Below are positions 33,842-41,716 of a DNA stretch of 43,504 nt, piece by piece. This stretch comes from JBHPGW01 sp042569785. GTDB lineage: Bacteria > Planctomycetota > Phycisphaerae > Sedimentisphaerales > Anaerobacaceae. A program made the translations under genes and the position numbers. The notes beneath the pieces were generated by a model. It saw only the letters and a program-made list of their open reading frames with translations, did not search any database and was not told the DNA's origin. The DNA is taken from assembly GCA_042569785.1 (NCBI GenBank), contig JBHPGW010000017.1:1-43504 (forward strand), read 5' to 3'. Numbering within the stretch: position 1 is the first letter of the stretch; each line of letters opens with the position of its first letter.

Positions 33842-35800
33842 TTATTTGCTCTTATTTCGAGTATAGTTCAATAACCCTGCCGAGAGTAAAATTTCCCTGT
33901 CTCTTTCGGAAAGATTCAATTTGCCGGTTAGTTCAATTGAGCTGGTCTTGTTGACAATTGTAACTTCATCACTATTTTTAACCGCTTCGACAAGGCCATC
34001 GATTTGCAATTTATCGCCAGCGTGAATTTTGTCATAGTCGCTTGCGTCGGCAAATTCTATCGGCACGATGCAGAAGTTTATCAGGTTAGCTTTATGGATA
34101 CGCTCGATACTCTTGGCGATTACCGCTCGCACGCCAAGGTACATCGGACAAAGGGCCGCGTGTTCTCTCGACGAACCCTGCCCATAACTTTGCCCTGCCA
34201 CTATCACTCCTGCAACACCTTTTTCTTTTAACGCAAGCGCTCGTTCAGCAAAGCTCGCTTTCCCCGGCTCGCTAAAACAGCTAAACACAACTTTGGCATA
34301 TTCCGGAACATTGGATCGCAGCTTCAAAAAAGCACCAGCCGGCATAATATGGTCGGTCGTTATTTTGTCTTCGCACTTAAGCAGCACCTGACCAGCGAGT
34401 TTCTCTGCCAGCTTAGGCGGTGATTCAGGCACAACGATAGTAGGCCCGCGAAGCACTTCGACTTTACCGCTTTCACTTTTAGCTAAGGGTTTTTCTATCA
34501 TGCTATCGTCGATAAGAAATTCTTTCGGCTCATCGATCTTAGGATATTCGATCCCAAGCTCTCTCGGATCGGTGATCTTGCCGGTAAGGGCCGAAGCTAC
34601 TGCGGTTTCCGGACTGACCAAATATGTCTGATCGCCGACTGTACCGGTTCGCCCGGCAAAGTTCCTGTTGAATGTTCTCAAGCTGACCACGCCATTAGCA
34701 GGCGAAAAGCCCTGCCCGATACAAGGCCCGCATCCGGATTCAAGCACCCGGGCACCAGCACCTATCATATCCGACAACGCCCCGTTTTGAGCCAACATAT
34801 TGAGCACTTCTCTGCTGCCGGGAGCGACCCCGAACTCTACCATATTATTGATACCTCGCCCCTTAAGCGTCCCAGCTACCATCATCAAATCGGCAAAGCT
34901 CGAATTCGTGCAGCTGCCTACAAGCACCTGCCCGGTTTCGATGCCGGCAAGTTCTGCGACCGTTTTTATATTGTCAGGCGAAGAAGGACACGCCGCCATC
35001 GGCTCAAGCTGCGAAAGATCGATCTCTATAACACGGTCATATTCAGCGTCACTATCCGCTGCCATGGCGCGATAATCTTTCTCTCTACTCTGGGCGGCAA
35101 GGAATTTTTTCGTTTGCTTATCGCTCGCAAAGACACTCGTCGTCACGCCCAATTCAGCGCCCATATTGGTTATCGTCGCGCGCTGCGGCACCGAAAGAGT
35201 CTCGACCGCTTCGCCAAAATATTCCGCCACCCACCCGACATTACCCTTAGTCGTAAGAATGCTAAGCAGTTTGAGTATCACATCCTTAGCAGCAACCCAA
35301 TCGTTTAACTTACCGGTAAGCTTAATACCAGCAACTTTGGGACAGCTAAGATAAAAAGGCCCGCCGCCCATAGCGACCGCCACGTCCAAACCCCCTGCCC
35401 CGATAGCCAGCATACCGATCCCGCCGCCGGTAGGAGTATGAGAGTCACTACCCAAAAGTGTAGCCCCTGGTTTGCCGAACCTCTCCAGGTGAACCTGGTG
35501 ACATATCCCGTTGCCGGCGCGGGAATGATAGACACCGAATTTAGCTGCTACACTTTGCAGATACAAATGGTCATTATGGTTTTCAGGCCCGAACTGGCTC
35601 ATATTGTGATCGATATAGCTAACCGAAAGTTCCGTCTTGACCCGACCAGCCTGCATCGATTCATAAAGCAAAAAAGCCGTCGTACCCGTAGCATCCTGTG
35701 TAAGCGTCTGATCGATACGAATACCGATCTGCTCGCCGGCCGCGAGTTCACCTTCAACCAGATGCTCGGAAAGTATTTTATAAGTAAGCGTCTGTCCCAA
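33842..35800 (-). CDS. acn: Aconitate hydratase, Aquifex-type
   Basis: This 652-aa [4Fe-4S] hydratase most resembles the short Aquifex-type aconitase group, which interconverts citrate and isocitrate. GEQIGIRIDQTLTQDATGTT, GSDSHTPTGGGIGMLAIGAG, GSCTNSSFADL and ESGCGPCIGQGFSP carry the cluster cysteines and active-site residues; the swivel domain ends with GQGSSREHAALCP. The true start is the TTG at 35800: AAGGAG lies 7 nt upstream, whereas the longer frame from 35839 would add a hydrophobic leader with no site and would run over the promoter. A homoaconitase or isopropylmalate-isomerase role is less likely because both domains are in one chain and no leucine genes are near. Confidence 0.92.
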   Translation of the reverse strand: MGQTLTYKILSEHLVEGELAAGEQIGIRIDQTLTQDATGTTAFLLYESMQAGRVKTELSVSYIDHNMSQFGPENHNDHLYLQSVAAKFGVYHSRAGNGICHQVHLERFGKPGATLLGSDSHTPTGGGIGMLAIGAGGLDVAVAMGGGPFYLSCPKVAGIKLTGKLNDWVAAKDVILKLLSILTTKGNVGWVAEYFGEAVETLSVPQRATITNMGAELGVTTSVFASDKQTKKFLAAQSREKDYRAMAADSDAEYDRVIEIDLSQLEPMAACPSSPDNIKTVAELAGIETGQVLVGSCTNSSFADLMMVAGTLKGRGINNMVEFGVAPGSREVLNMLAQNGALSDMIGAGARVLESGCGPCIGQGFSPANGVVSLRTFNRNFAGRTGTVGDQTYLVSPETAVASALTGKITDPRELGIEYPKIDEPKEFLIDDSMIEKPLAKSESGKVEVLRGPTIVVPESPPKLAEKLAGQVLLKCEDKITTDHIMPAGAFLKLRSNVPEYAKVVFSCFSEPGKASFAERALALKEKGVAGVIVAGQSYGQGSSREHAALCPMYLGVRAVIAKSIERIHKANLINFCIVPIEFADASDYDKIHAGDKLQIDGLVEAVKNSDEVTIVNKTSSIELTGKLNLSERDREILLSAGLLNYTRNKSK

Positions 35801-35829
35801 CTTATTTCTCCTTAAGAACCAAAAAACAT

Positions 35830-35858
35830 AATATACCATAAACCCGAACAGATGACAA
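35830..35858 (-). promoter_or_regulatory. Sigma-70-like promoter of acn
   Basis: On the minus strand TTGTCA (35853-35858), a 17-nt spacer and TATATT (35830-35835) predict a start near 35823, about 22 nt before the TTG start codon. This supports the shorter gene start. Confidence 0.65.
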
Positions 35859-35948
35859 TTCCAGGCTTAAACCAATTCTTTAAAGTCGCCTTTTTAAGCC
35901 AAAAAGCAAGTTTGATCACAGTATTTCTGCTGTAAACCCAGTTAACAC

Positions 35949-35977
35949 TTGAAATAACAACAAATTTTTAATATAAT
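35949..35977 (+). promoter_or_regulatory. Sigma-70-like promoter of the secreted-protein pair
   Basis: TTGAAA (35949-35954), a 17-nt spacer and a consensus TATAAT (35972-35977) form the strongest promoter match in the window. The predicted leader of about 175 nt before 36160 contains a short reading frame at 36038. Confidence 0.7.
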
Positions 35978-36037
35978 ATAAGTGTCCGTAACGATAGTCT
36001 GCATGATTTGTGCAAAGTTTCGGGAGGGTAAGGTTTT

Positions 36038-36103
36038 ATGTGTAAAAAACGGGTTTATCTGACAGCCGACGGATCGGGGTTCACCGGCAATATATCCATG
36101 TAG
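36038..36103 (+). pseudogene. 21-codon leader ORF, possibly the remnant of a secreted-protein start
   Basis: A strong GGGAGG-type site precedes ATG 36038, which encodes MCKKRVYLTADGSGFTGNIS plus a final M before TAG. The start MCKKRVYLT resembles the beginning of signal peptides that I recall from secreted proteins of this bacterial group, but the hydrophobic core is missing. It could be a decayed gene start or a translated leader peptide ahead of the gene at 36160. Confidence 0.4.
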
Positions 36104-36159
36104 CTAAGCAAAGATATACAATGTTATATCTGATAGATACTTTATGAGAGGTTGGAAAG

Positions 36160-37731
36160 ATGAGAAATGTGAGAATAATGACAAAAATAGCGGTCGCTTC
36201 ATTAGCGATCGTGGTGGTGGTAACGGCGACATCGTTGGCGGCGGTAACGAACCCCGACGGTTTCGAGGGTTACGCCCTCACGACCGACTGGAACCCAACC
36301 GAAGCCGGCGAGGGATGGACTGTGGCTGCTGAGGCATTGGCCAAAATCAGCACGGCCGCTGCCCTTAACGGCAATCAGGGCCTTCAGTGCGGAACAGATG
36401 CAGGTAATCTGGCTGCTGGACAAACTTACTGGTATAAAACTTTCAATGCCGATCAGCAAACATTTGAGATGGATTTCCAGGTCTTTTATGGCGGTGCTGC
36501 GAGGATTGCCGTAGGGATTGGTAATGGTACCAATCCACAATTAAGTGGGGCTTTTCACATTGCATTTTCAACATGGGATAACGGTGGAATCGGTGCCATT
36601 TGGAACCATAACGGCACCGGTTATGACATCACAAATATTCCCGGTACCACAAACGGATATATAGACTGGGCCAACCAGACATGGCATCACTTAACGGTCG
36701 AAATGGACTTCACCTCTCATACAGTTCGGGCTCGTTTCAATGACAACGCGTGGACCGCCTGGGTTGCGATGCCATCCTGGGACTATGATGGCGGCGGGCT
36801 CTACCTGCACAACATCGTCCAAATGAACCATGATGGCATAAACTATATTGACAATGTGAAGTTGACCGATGATTTTATTCCGCCGCCTCCTCCGCCTACT
36901 CCGTCTACTCCCCCGCCTCTACCATCTACTACGGCGTTTGGAACTAACCCGGAAAGATTCGAAAGCTATGCCAGCACGATTGACTGGCAACCGTCCCAAG
37001 GCGTCGATGGCTGGGCCATATCAAACGACATCGCTAAGATTGGTCCTGGATATGGCCAGACCGGCCAGGGCATGGAATTGCAAGGCGGTGTCTATGCCGA
37101 GTGGTTTGCCGCTTACGACCCAACATATTTCGAGTCGCAGACATTTGTGGTGGATTTTAAGAATACTGCCCCGACCAGTAGTTTTCAGCGCATCATGTTC
37201 TTCGCTGGGGGCCAGTATATGGGATCTTTTTACAGTCAGGGACCTTTTTTTGTTGAATTCTACAATCTTCCGACCTATGACGCTTGGTTCAGTCACTGGA
37301 ATGAAACCACCTCAAGTTATGATAAGACCCATCTTCCCGGTGCGAGTGATTGGTCGGCGGGTAATGTGTGGCACAGATTGACGGTGGAAATGGATTACAC
37401 CTCTCACACCGCCCGGGCCAGGCTGAATGACAATGCTTTCACGGCCTGGGTACATATGCCGGAGAAAGATCACTATGACATATCCGGCCTGGCGTACAGC
37501 TATGCCAGTATAACGACGAATGTTTTGAATGGAACATTCAATTTTGACAACTACGGCTTGACTTTTCCGGGTTATGATTGTGCTGACGCGATTGCCGCCG
37601 GTCATGGAAATGCTTTTGATTTAAACGGTGACTGCCGTGTAAATCTGTTTGATTTCGCATTGCTTGCGGCTGAGTGGTTAGACTGTATTGAACCGGGCGG
37701 GGAGGGTTGCCAGACACCATGGAGCCCCTAA
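36160..37731 (+). CDS. Secreted protein with two jelly-roll-like repeats and a dockerin-like C-terminal tail
   Basis: This 523-aa protein has a signal peptide (MRNVRIMTKIAVASLAIVVV then TATSLAAV). Two homologous domains, about residues 30-240 and 262-475, begin NPDGFEGYALTTDWNP and NPERFESYASTIDWQP and end around WHHLTVEMDFTSHTVRARF and WHRLTVEMDYTSHTARARL, suggesting LamG/concanavalin-like folds that may bind glycans. A PPPPPPTPSTPPPLPS linker separates them. The tail has a single calcium-loop-like DLNGDCRVNLFDFALLAAEW and then LDCIEPGGEGCQTPW. GAGG lies 8 nt before the ATG; an in-frame ATG at 36178 would also keep a signal peptide. It shares its tail with the next gene. Binding function is inferred. 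Confidence 0.8.
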   Translation: MRNVRIMTKIAVASLAIVVVVTATSLAAVTNPDGFEGYALTTDWNPTEAGEGWTVAAEALAKISTAAALNGNQGLQCGTDAGNLAAGQTYWYKTFNADQQTFEMDFQVFYGGAARIAVGIGNGTNPQLSGAFHIAFSTWDNGGIGAIWNHNGTGYDITNIPGTTNGYIDWANQTWHHLTVEMDFTSHTVRARFNDNAWTAWVAMPSWDYDGGGLYLHNIVQMNHDGINYIDNVKLTDDFIPPPPPPTPSTPPPLPSTTAFGTNPERFESYASTIDWQPSQGVDGWAISNDIAKIGPGYGQTGQGMELQGGVYAEWFAAYDPTYFESQTFVVDFKNTAPTSSFQRIMFFAGGQYMGSFYSQGPFFVEFYNLPTYDAWFSHWNETTSSYDKTHLPGASDWSAGNVWHRLTVEMDYTSHTARARLNDNAFTAWVHMPEKDHYDISGLAYSYASITTNVLNGTFNFDNYGLTFPGYDCADAIAAGHGNAFDLNGDCRVNLFDFALLAAEWLDCIEPGGEGCQTPWSP

Positions 37732-37793
37732 GCGTTAATATGTAAATTGAAAATGGTTCCTGATAGATCTTGAGCATAGAAAGGAATATTCAA

Positions 37794-39221
37794 ATGAAAC
37801 TGATACGAAAAGTAAATACAAGATGCAAATGGACGGGACCATTGGCACCAGCCATGATCGCGCTTCTTTGCCTTGTGTTTATGGTCTCGAACCCGGCAGG
37901 GGCCGTTAACTCATTTGACCCGTTTCCAATGGGCTGGTACGATGTCTTTGCGGGGGTGACTCGTCCTGCCTTAATGGCTACTGATACCGATGTTCCGGGA
38001 GGTCAGGGCAGCAACATCGCCATTGCATATTGGATGCCGTACCCATATTCAGGACGATTGGCCTATCTGGACGCAGCCTATTCGGCTGGGGTTGACGTGG
38101 TCCTGCAAATTGAGCCTGCTCTTGTTGATGACCAAAACTCTGCCGGCATTAGTGCCTTTGTAGCCCAGTGGGATGCCCACCCTGCTGTCGTCGGGTGGTA
38201 TTCATACGACGAACCCTATAATTTTGGTGAGATGGAAACAGAACTTCAGATTGCATTTGATGCTATTAAAACGCAAAGCACTAAGCCGGTCGTGTTACTT
38301 TTCGGAGAGCCGGGCATTGATGCCGAAAAACCAGTGGCCTGGAGCAGTGTCTATGATATTTTTGCTGTCGATGGTTATTCATGCCGTACGGGTGAGGTTG
38401 AGTTTAGCGGACTGGGGACTGAGTCGCCAACTGAATTTCCTTACTGGGACGACTGGAAAGGGCTGATGGATCGAACGCAAGCGCTGTCTATCGCTGTCGG
38501 TAAACCCTACTGGTCAATGCTGCCTGGATTTAGTGAACTTATAGGTGAAACCCTTAACTATCGGTTTCCTACGAACGCTGAAGCAAAATTTCACGCATTC
38601 TATTCGTTGCTCAGAGATGCGTCCGGACTAATTTACTTCAGTTACTATCGTGCCGTAGATTCGCCAGCCAGACCGGAAGAAGCGTATCCATTTTGGGGAT
38701 GGACATGGCTCGATACGGTGATGACCTCAAGAAATGACGAAGTGAATCTCCTGGGGCCGGCCCTTAGAGAAGGACCCATCGCCAGCAATGCTTTCTCAGC
38801 CGATGATGCTGATATCATTGGTGATGTTTACCAGGATCCGGGCACGAGTATATTTTATGTTGTCGCATTAAACAAAATGACTGGCGACAGAACGTCATCG
38901 ATCACCCTGAATCTGCAGGGGCTTCCGCTGGAAACACCTGTTGCGGTCAAGCCGTTATTTGAAGGAAGCGTCGCTCCGATCCCGCTTACGGCAGGTGGCA
39001 CTCAATTCAGCGATGATTTTTCCAGCTACGAAGTTCACCTATATCAGGTCATATACGAACCGGCCGATTGCGCTGAAGCGATTGCCAATGGTTATAGACT
39101 TGTCGGGGATTTCAATGATGATTGTGTCATAGACATGCTTGATGTCGCATCCTTTGTGAACGTTTGGTTAGACTGTATTGAACCGGGCGTATCCGGTTGT
39201 CAGACACCCTGGTTGCCTTAG
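37794..39221 (+). CDS. Secreted glycosidase-like barrel protein with dockerin-like C-terminal tail
   Basis: This 475-aa protein carries a long signal peptide (hydrophobic core PAMIALLCLVFMVSNPAGA). The body resembles a TIM-barrel glycosidase-like protein: FPMGWYDVFAGV at the start, HPAVVGWYSYDEPYNFGEME near residue 135 with acidic residues at a strand end, KPVVLLFGEPG, DIFAVDGYSCRTGEVEF, and YFSYYRAVDSPARP with PFWGWTWLDTV. The enzyme class and substrate cannot be assigned. The tail DFNDDCVIDMLDVASFVNVW followed by LDCIEPGVSGCQTPW matches the preceding gene. The ATG at 37794 has AAAGGA 8 nt upstream; an in-frame TTG at 37770 is less likely. It lies 62 nt after the partner gene. Confidence 0.75.
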   Translation: MKLIRKVNTRCKWTGPLAPAMIALLCLVFMVSNPAGAVNSFDPFPMGWYDVFAGVTRPALMATDTDVPGGQGSNIAIAYWMPYPYSGRLAYLDAAYSAGVDVVLQIEPALVDDQNSAGISAFVAQWDAHPAVVGWYSYDEPYNFGEMETELQIAFDAIKTQSTKPVVLLFGEPGIDAEKPVAWSSVYDIFAVDGYSCRTGEVEFSGLGTESPTEFPYWDDWKGLMDRTQALSIAVGKPYWSMLPGFSELIGETLNYRFPTNAEAKFHAFYSLLRDASGLIYFSYYRAVDSPARPEEAYPFWGWTWLDTVMTSRNDEVNLLGPALREGPIASNAFSADDADIIGDVYQDPGTSIFYVVALNKMTGDRTSSITLNLQGLPLETPVAVKPLFEGSVAPIPLTAGGTQFSDDFSSYEVHLYQVIYEPADCAEAIANGYRLVGDFNDDCVIDMLDVASFVNVWLDCIEPGVSGCQTPWLP

Positions 39222-39305
39222 CATATATAATTATACTTTATCACAGGTGGATGTAAACGAATTAGCTACAAAAGAACATGAAGAGAATTGCGATTTTCCG
39301 ATGTT

Positions 39306-40298
39306 TTAGAATTGTTTTAAGAATCGCAGGTCGTTCTCGAAGAGCAGGCGAATATCAGTGATCCCGTATTTCCGCATCGCAAGCCTCTCGACCCCGAACC
39401 CAAAGGCCCAGCCGGTATACTTTTCACTATCTATACCGACTGCGTCGAAAACATTCGGGTCGACCATCCCGCAGCCGCCGACTTCCATCCAGTCCTCTTT
39501 GCCATGCTTATCGACCCACAGCAGATCAACCTCAGCACTTGGTTCAGTAAACGGAAAGAAGCTCGGCCTCAATCGCCACTTAGCGTCGGCGCCAAACAAA
39601 GAGTGCATGAACTGACCGATCGCCGTCTTCATATCGACCATGCTCACATCCTCATCGACGACTAAAGCTTCGAGCTGATGGAACATAAACATATGCGTAG
39701 CATCGACGGTGTCAGGCCGATAAACCCTTCCCGGTGCCACAACACGAATAGGCGGCTTAGTATTTTCCATTACCCGAATCTGGATTGTTGAAGTCTGGGT
39801 CCGCAGCAGCGTGTCATCATCGAGATAAAAATTGTCCAGCGGATCGCGTGCCGGATGCTCTTCGGGGATATTCAACGCGATAAAATTGTGCCACTGATCC
39901 TCAACTTCCGGACCGTAAGCAACGCCGAACCCCATCCTGCCGAATATCTCCAGCAGTTCATTTATCGTCTGAGTAATAACGTGAGTTTTGCCAATGCTAA
40001 CCGTTTTGCCCGGCAAAGTCACGTCTATCAACTCTTTGCTTTTGCCCTGTTGCGCCTGCGATAGTTTTCCTTTGAGCTGCTCGAACGCTGCGGTAACTTG
40101 TTTCTTGATCTTATTGGCAAGCTGACCAGCCTTTGGTTTATCTTCTGCGGAAAATTTACCGATCCGACTGAGCATCTGCGTGACATGACCCTTACGGGAC
40201 AGATATTTAATGCGGAACTCCTCTAAAGCCGCCGGGTCGGCAACTTTTTTCAAGGCATCAAGAGCCTCAGAACCGATCTTTTCGAATTGATCAAGCAT
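39306..40298 (-). CDS. pheS: Phenylalanyl-tRNA synthetase alpha subunit
   Basis: This 330-aa class II subunit carries the catalytic site of the alpha2beta2 PheRS. It has the N-terminal coiled-coil arm, then GKTHVITQTINELLEIFGRMGF, RTQTSTIQIRVM, RVYRPDTVDATHMFMFHQLE, FFPFTEPSAEVD and GFGVERLAMRKYGITDIR (motif 3). The length is normal. pheT, usually directly downstream, is absent; the next gene downstream is on the other strand. It follows rplT by 69 nt. Confidence 0.97.
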   Translation of the reverse strand: MLDQFEKIGSEALDALKKVADPAALEEFRIKYLSRKGHVTQMLSRIGKFSAEDKPKAGQLANKIKKQVTAAFEQLKGKLSQAQQGKSKELIDVTLPGKTVSIGKTHVITQTINELLEIFGRMGFGVAYGPEVEDQWHNFIALNIPEEHPARDPLDNFYLDDDTLLRTQTSTIQIRVMENTKPPIRVVAPGRVYRPDTVDATHMFMFHQLEALVVDEDVSMVDMKTAIGQFMHSLFGADAKWRLRPSFFPFTEPSAEVDLLWVDKHGKEDWMEVGGCGMVDPNVFDAVGIDSEKYTGWAFGFGVERLAMRKYGITDIRLLFENDLRFLKQF

Positions 40299-40335
40299 GT
40301 TTGGGTATAGCCTATCTTTCCAAAAAACGAACCAG

Positions 40336-40361
40336 AAGCCCTAAACGCAAGCGCCGGGATA
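40336..40361 (+). repeat. Possible degenerate third copy of the hairpin repeat
   Basis: CAGAAGCCC-TAAAC-GCAA-GCGCC-GGGATAAAA resembles the copies at 27104 and 33766 in its CAGA and TAAAA flanks, CCC/GGG outer stem and a GNAA loop, but the inner pairing is mostly lost. It lies in the rplT-pheS spacer. Confidence 0.35.
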
Positions 40362-40367
40362 AAAACT

Positions 40368-40724
40368 TTACGCCAAAGCCGCTTTTACATCTACAACGAT
40401 AGCGTCGAAACCAGCAGGGTCAGCTATCGCGATTTCGCTCAGCATTTTGCGGTTCAGTTCGATATTCGCTTTTTTACAACCCGAGATAAATAGGCTGTAT
40501 CGTATATCCCGCATTCGACAAGCCGCGCTTAGACGAGTTATCCACAGTCCGCGGAAATCTCTTTTTTTACGTTTGCGGTCGATACGGGCGTTGACTTGTG
40601 CCCTCACCGTGGCTTCTTTAGCTAACCGGTAAAGCCGGCCGGCCGAGCCGCGATGGCCTTTTACTGCTTTGAGAACCCTCTTTTTGGCTTGACGTCTTGC
40701 GGCACCTTTTCGTACTCTTGGCAT
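40368..40724 (-). CDS. rplT: 50S ribosomal protein L20
   Basis: This 118-aa protein of the large ribosomal subunit binds 23S rRNA early in assembly. MPRVRKGAARRQAKKRVLKA, GHRGSAGRLYRLAKEAT, RKRKKRDFRGLWITRLSAAC and FISGCKKANIELNRKMLSEI are standard. AAGGA lies about 8 nt before the ATG. It is separated from rpmI by a 99-nt spacer, a place where L20 regulates translation in some bacteria, but I could not show an L20-binding fold here. Confidence 0.98.
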   Translation of the reverse strand: MPRVRKGAARRQAKKRVLKAVKGHRGSAGRLYRLAKEATVRAQVNARIDRKRKKRDFRGLWITRLSAACRMRDIRYSLFISGCKKANIELNRKMLSEIAIADPAGFDAIVVDVKAALA

Positions 40725-40823
40725 ATCAGCTTTCCTTAATATTGTGTTATTTACGATTTGCTGACGGCAGCTGATTTCCAGCCGAGAAGCAAATTCATGT
40801 TTTTAATTCGTTACATAACTGCT

Positions 40824-41018
40824 TTATTTACAGAGTTTTATCTTCGCCGTCTTGGCCATTGCGGGCGACATTGTGCTTGTGCCGGCTATCTTTCTACGTC
40901 TTTTGGCGTTTTTACAGCTCATCAAATGTCCGCCGCATGAACTTTTGTGCTTGACCTTACCCGAAGAGGTAACTTTAACTCTTTTACTTAAACCCTTATG
41001 GGTCTTCTGTTTAGGCAT
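40824..41018 (-). CDS. rpmI: 50S ribosomal protein L35
   Basis: This 64-aa basic ribosomal protein has MPKQKTHKGLSKRVKVTSSG, then KVKHKSSCGGHLMSCKNAKR and RRKIAGTSTMS. L35 usually follows infC and precedes rplT; here infC is absent and rpmI has its own promoter 40-70 nt upstream. AAAGGGA precedes the ATG by about 8 nt. Confidence 0.97.
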   Translation of the reverse strand: MPKQKTHKGLSKRVKVTSSGKVKHKSSCGGHLMSCKNAKRRRKIAGTSTMSPAMAKTAKIKLCK

Positions 41019-41062
41019 CTAACTAATCCCTTTAAAAATCTACTGTTAATTACAAGTCCGTT

Positions 41063-41091
41063 ATTCTAAGCGATTCAACCAACCAAGTCAA
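41063..41091 (-). promoter_or_regulatory. Sigma-70-like promoter of rpmI-rplT-pheS
   Basis: On the minus strand TTGACT (41086-41091), a 17-nt spacer and TAGAAT (41063-41068) make a near-consensus promoter. The start would be near 41056, giving a leader of about 38 nt to rpmI. It shows that rpmI is the first gene of the unit. Confidence 0.65.
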
Positions 41092-41139
41092 CAATTAAGA
41101 CAAAAAAAATAATTTGCCCCGAATTGACACGGCCTTGTC

Positions 41140-41182
41140 ATTCCTGCCAAGGGTCTCCGCCCGCGAAGGCGGGTGCAGGAAT
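41140..41182. repeat. ATTCCTGC palindromic dispersed repeat
   Basis: ATTCCTGC (41140-41147) and GCAGGAAT (41175-41182) are perfect inverted arms around an inner hairpin CCCGC-GAAG-GCGGG (41160-41173). The outline matches the widespread ATTCCxGC...GCxGGAATCCA intergenic palindrome family known from many bacteria (recalled). Confidence 0.7.
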
Positions 41183-41189
41183 CCATTCA

Positions 41190-41213
41190 TTTTGACAGGA
41201 TTAACATGGATTT
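41190..41213 (+). repeat. GACAGGATTAACATGGAT-type dispersed repeat
   Basis: TTTGACAGGATTAACATGG and a few following bases match the sequence found in reverse at 27131-27160. In both places the string directly abuts a palindromic repeat. Confidence 0.5.
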
Positions 41214-41547
41214 CAAAACAAATAACAAATAATCAATCGATGCGGCAATCTCAGCCATGCAATGCTGTTCAAGCATACATACTCGCTTGAAAAGCACTTG
41301 GCATCTGGCTCCATATCCGACCATCCAGCTCTCGACCGGCTTTTTTCTTATTTACTCCGCCCCATTGTTTAAAGAAAAACGCAACATTTTGAGCGATGCA
41401 CTGCTCTCGTATATTTCGTACCCAATCTGCTTCTATTGGCCTTGCTCCAGGCCCCGATCACTATAGCTGATGACGGCCTACCAGTTTTCATGAGATTCCA
41501 GCGGAAACCATTACAAAAAAAACTCCCCCAACACTAAAGGCAAAAAA

Positions 41548-41643
41548 ATGTTAGCCGTTTTACTTGGCCCCAGCGAAGTATTAGTAGTAGTCATCATAAC
41601 AGCAGTAGTAGTCTACCTACTAACCAGAAGAAGAAAAAAATAA
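41548..41643 (+). CDS. 31-aa single-pass membrane microprotein
   Basis: ATG 41548 encodes a 31-residue product made of MLAVLLGPSE, a hydrophobic stretch (VLVVVIITAVVVYLL) and a basic end (TRRRKK). AAAGG lies 7 nt upstream. The short N-terminus with GPSE, one membrane helix and positive C-terminus faintly recall the start of TatA-type proteins, but the amphipathic helix and FG hinge are missing. The 'positive-inside' layout predicts the C-terminus in the cytoplasm. The coding claim rests on the ribosome binding site and membrane-like composition only; no homologue is known to me. Confidence 0.45.
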   Translation: MLAVLLGPSEVLVVVIITAVVVYLLTRRRKK

Positions 41644-41644
41644 A

Positions 41645-41676
41645 TCTATCCACTGATTAACGTAACGCAGATTTGA
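41645..41676 (+). repeat. ATCCACTGATTAACG-type repeat fragment
   Basis: TATCCACTGATTAACGTAAC followed by GCAGATTTGA resembles the ATCCACTGATTAACGCAGATT strings that recur between genes in many environmental genomes. A single degenerate copy is seen here. Confidence 0.35.
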
Positions 41677-41716
41677 AAACAATAGTAAGTTAAATGAGAA
41701 TTGGAGTTGTAGAAAT

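Larger units (their letters stand above)
41100..41547. other. Gene-poor stretch with dispersed repeats
   Basis: Nearly 450 nt between the rpmI promoter and a small membrane-protein ORF hold no convincing gene. The first part carries the repeats at 41140 and 41190. The rest (about 41220-41540) has a 69-codon plus-strand reading frame with no family resemblance and no good ribosome binding site, so I do not call it. No tRNA or other RNA gene was recognised. Confidence 0.5.

Noticed and set aside
34787..35308. 173-codon open frame antisense to acn
   Set aside because: It is a shadow of the aconitase coding sequence without recognisable domains.
35801..35839. Longer aconitase start giving a hydrophobic N-terminus
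   Set aside because: It would run over the predicted -10 region, and a well-spaced AAGGAG supports the TTG at 35800.
41257..41466. 69-codon plus-strand frame in the repeat-rich gap
   Set aside because: It has no ribosome binding site, no membrane or domain pattern, and cysteine/serine/proline composition like non-coding DNA.
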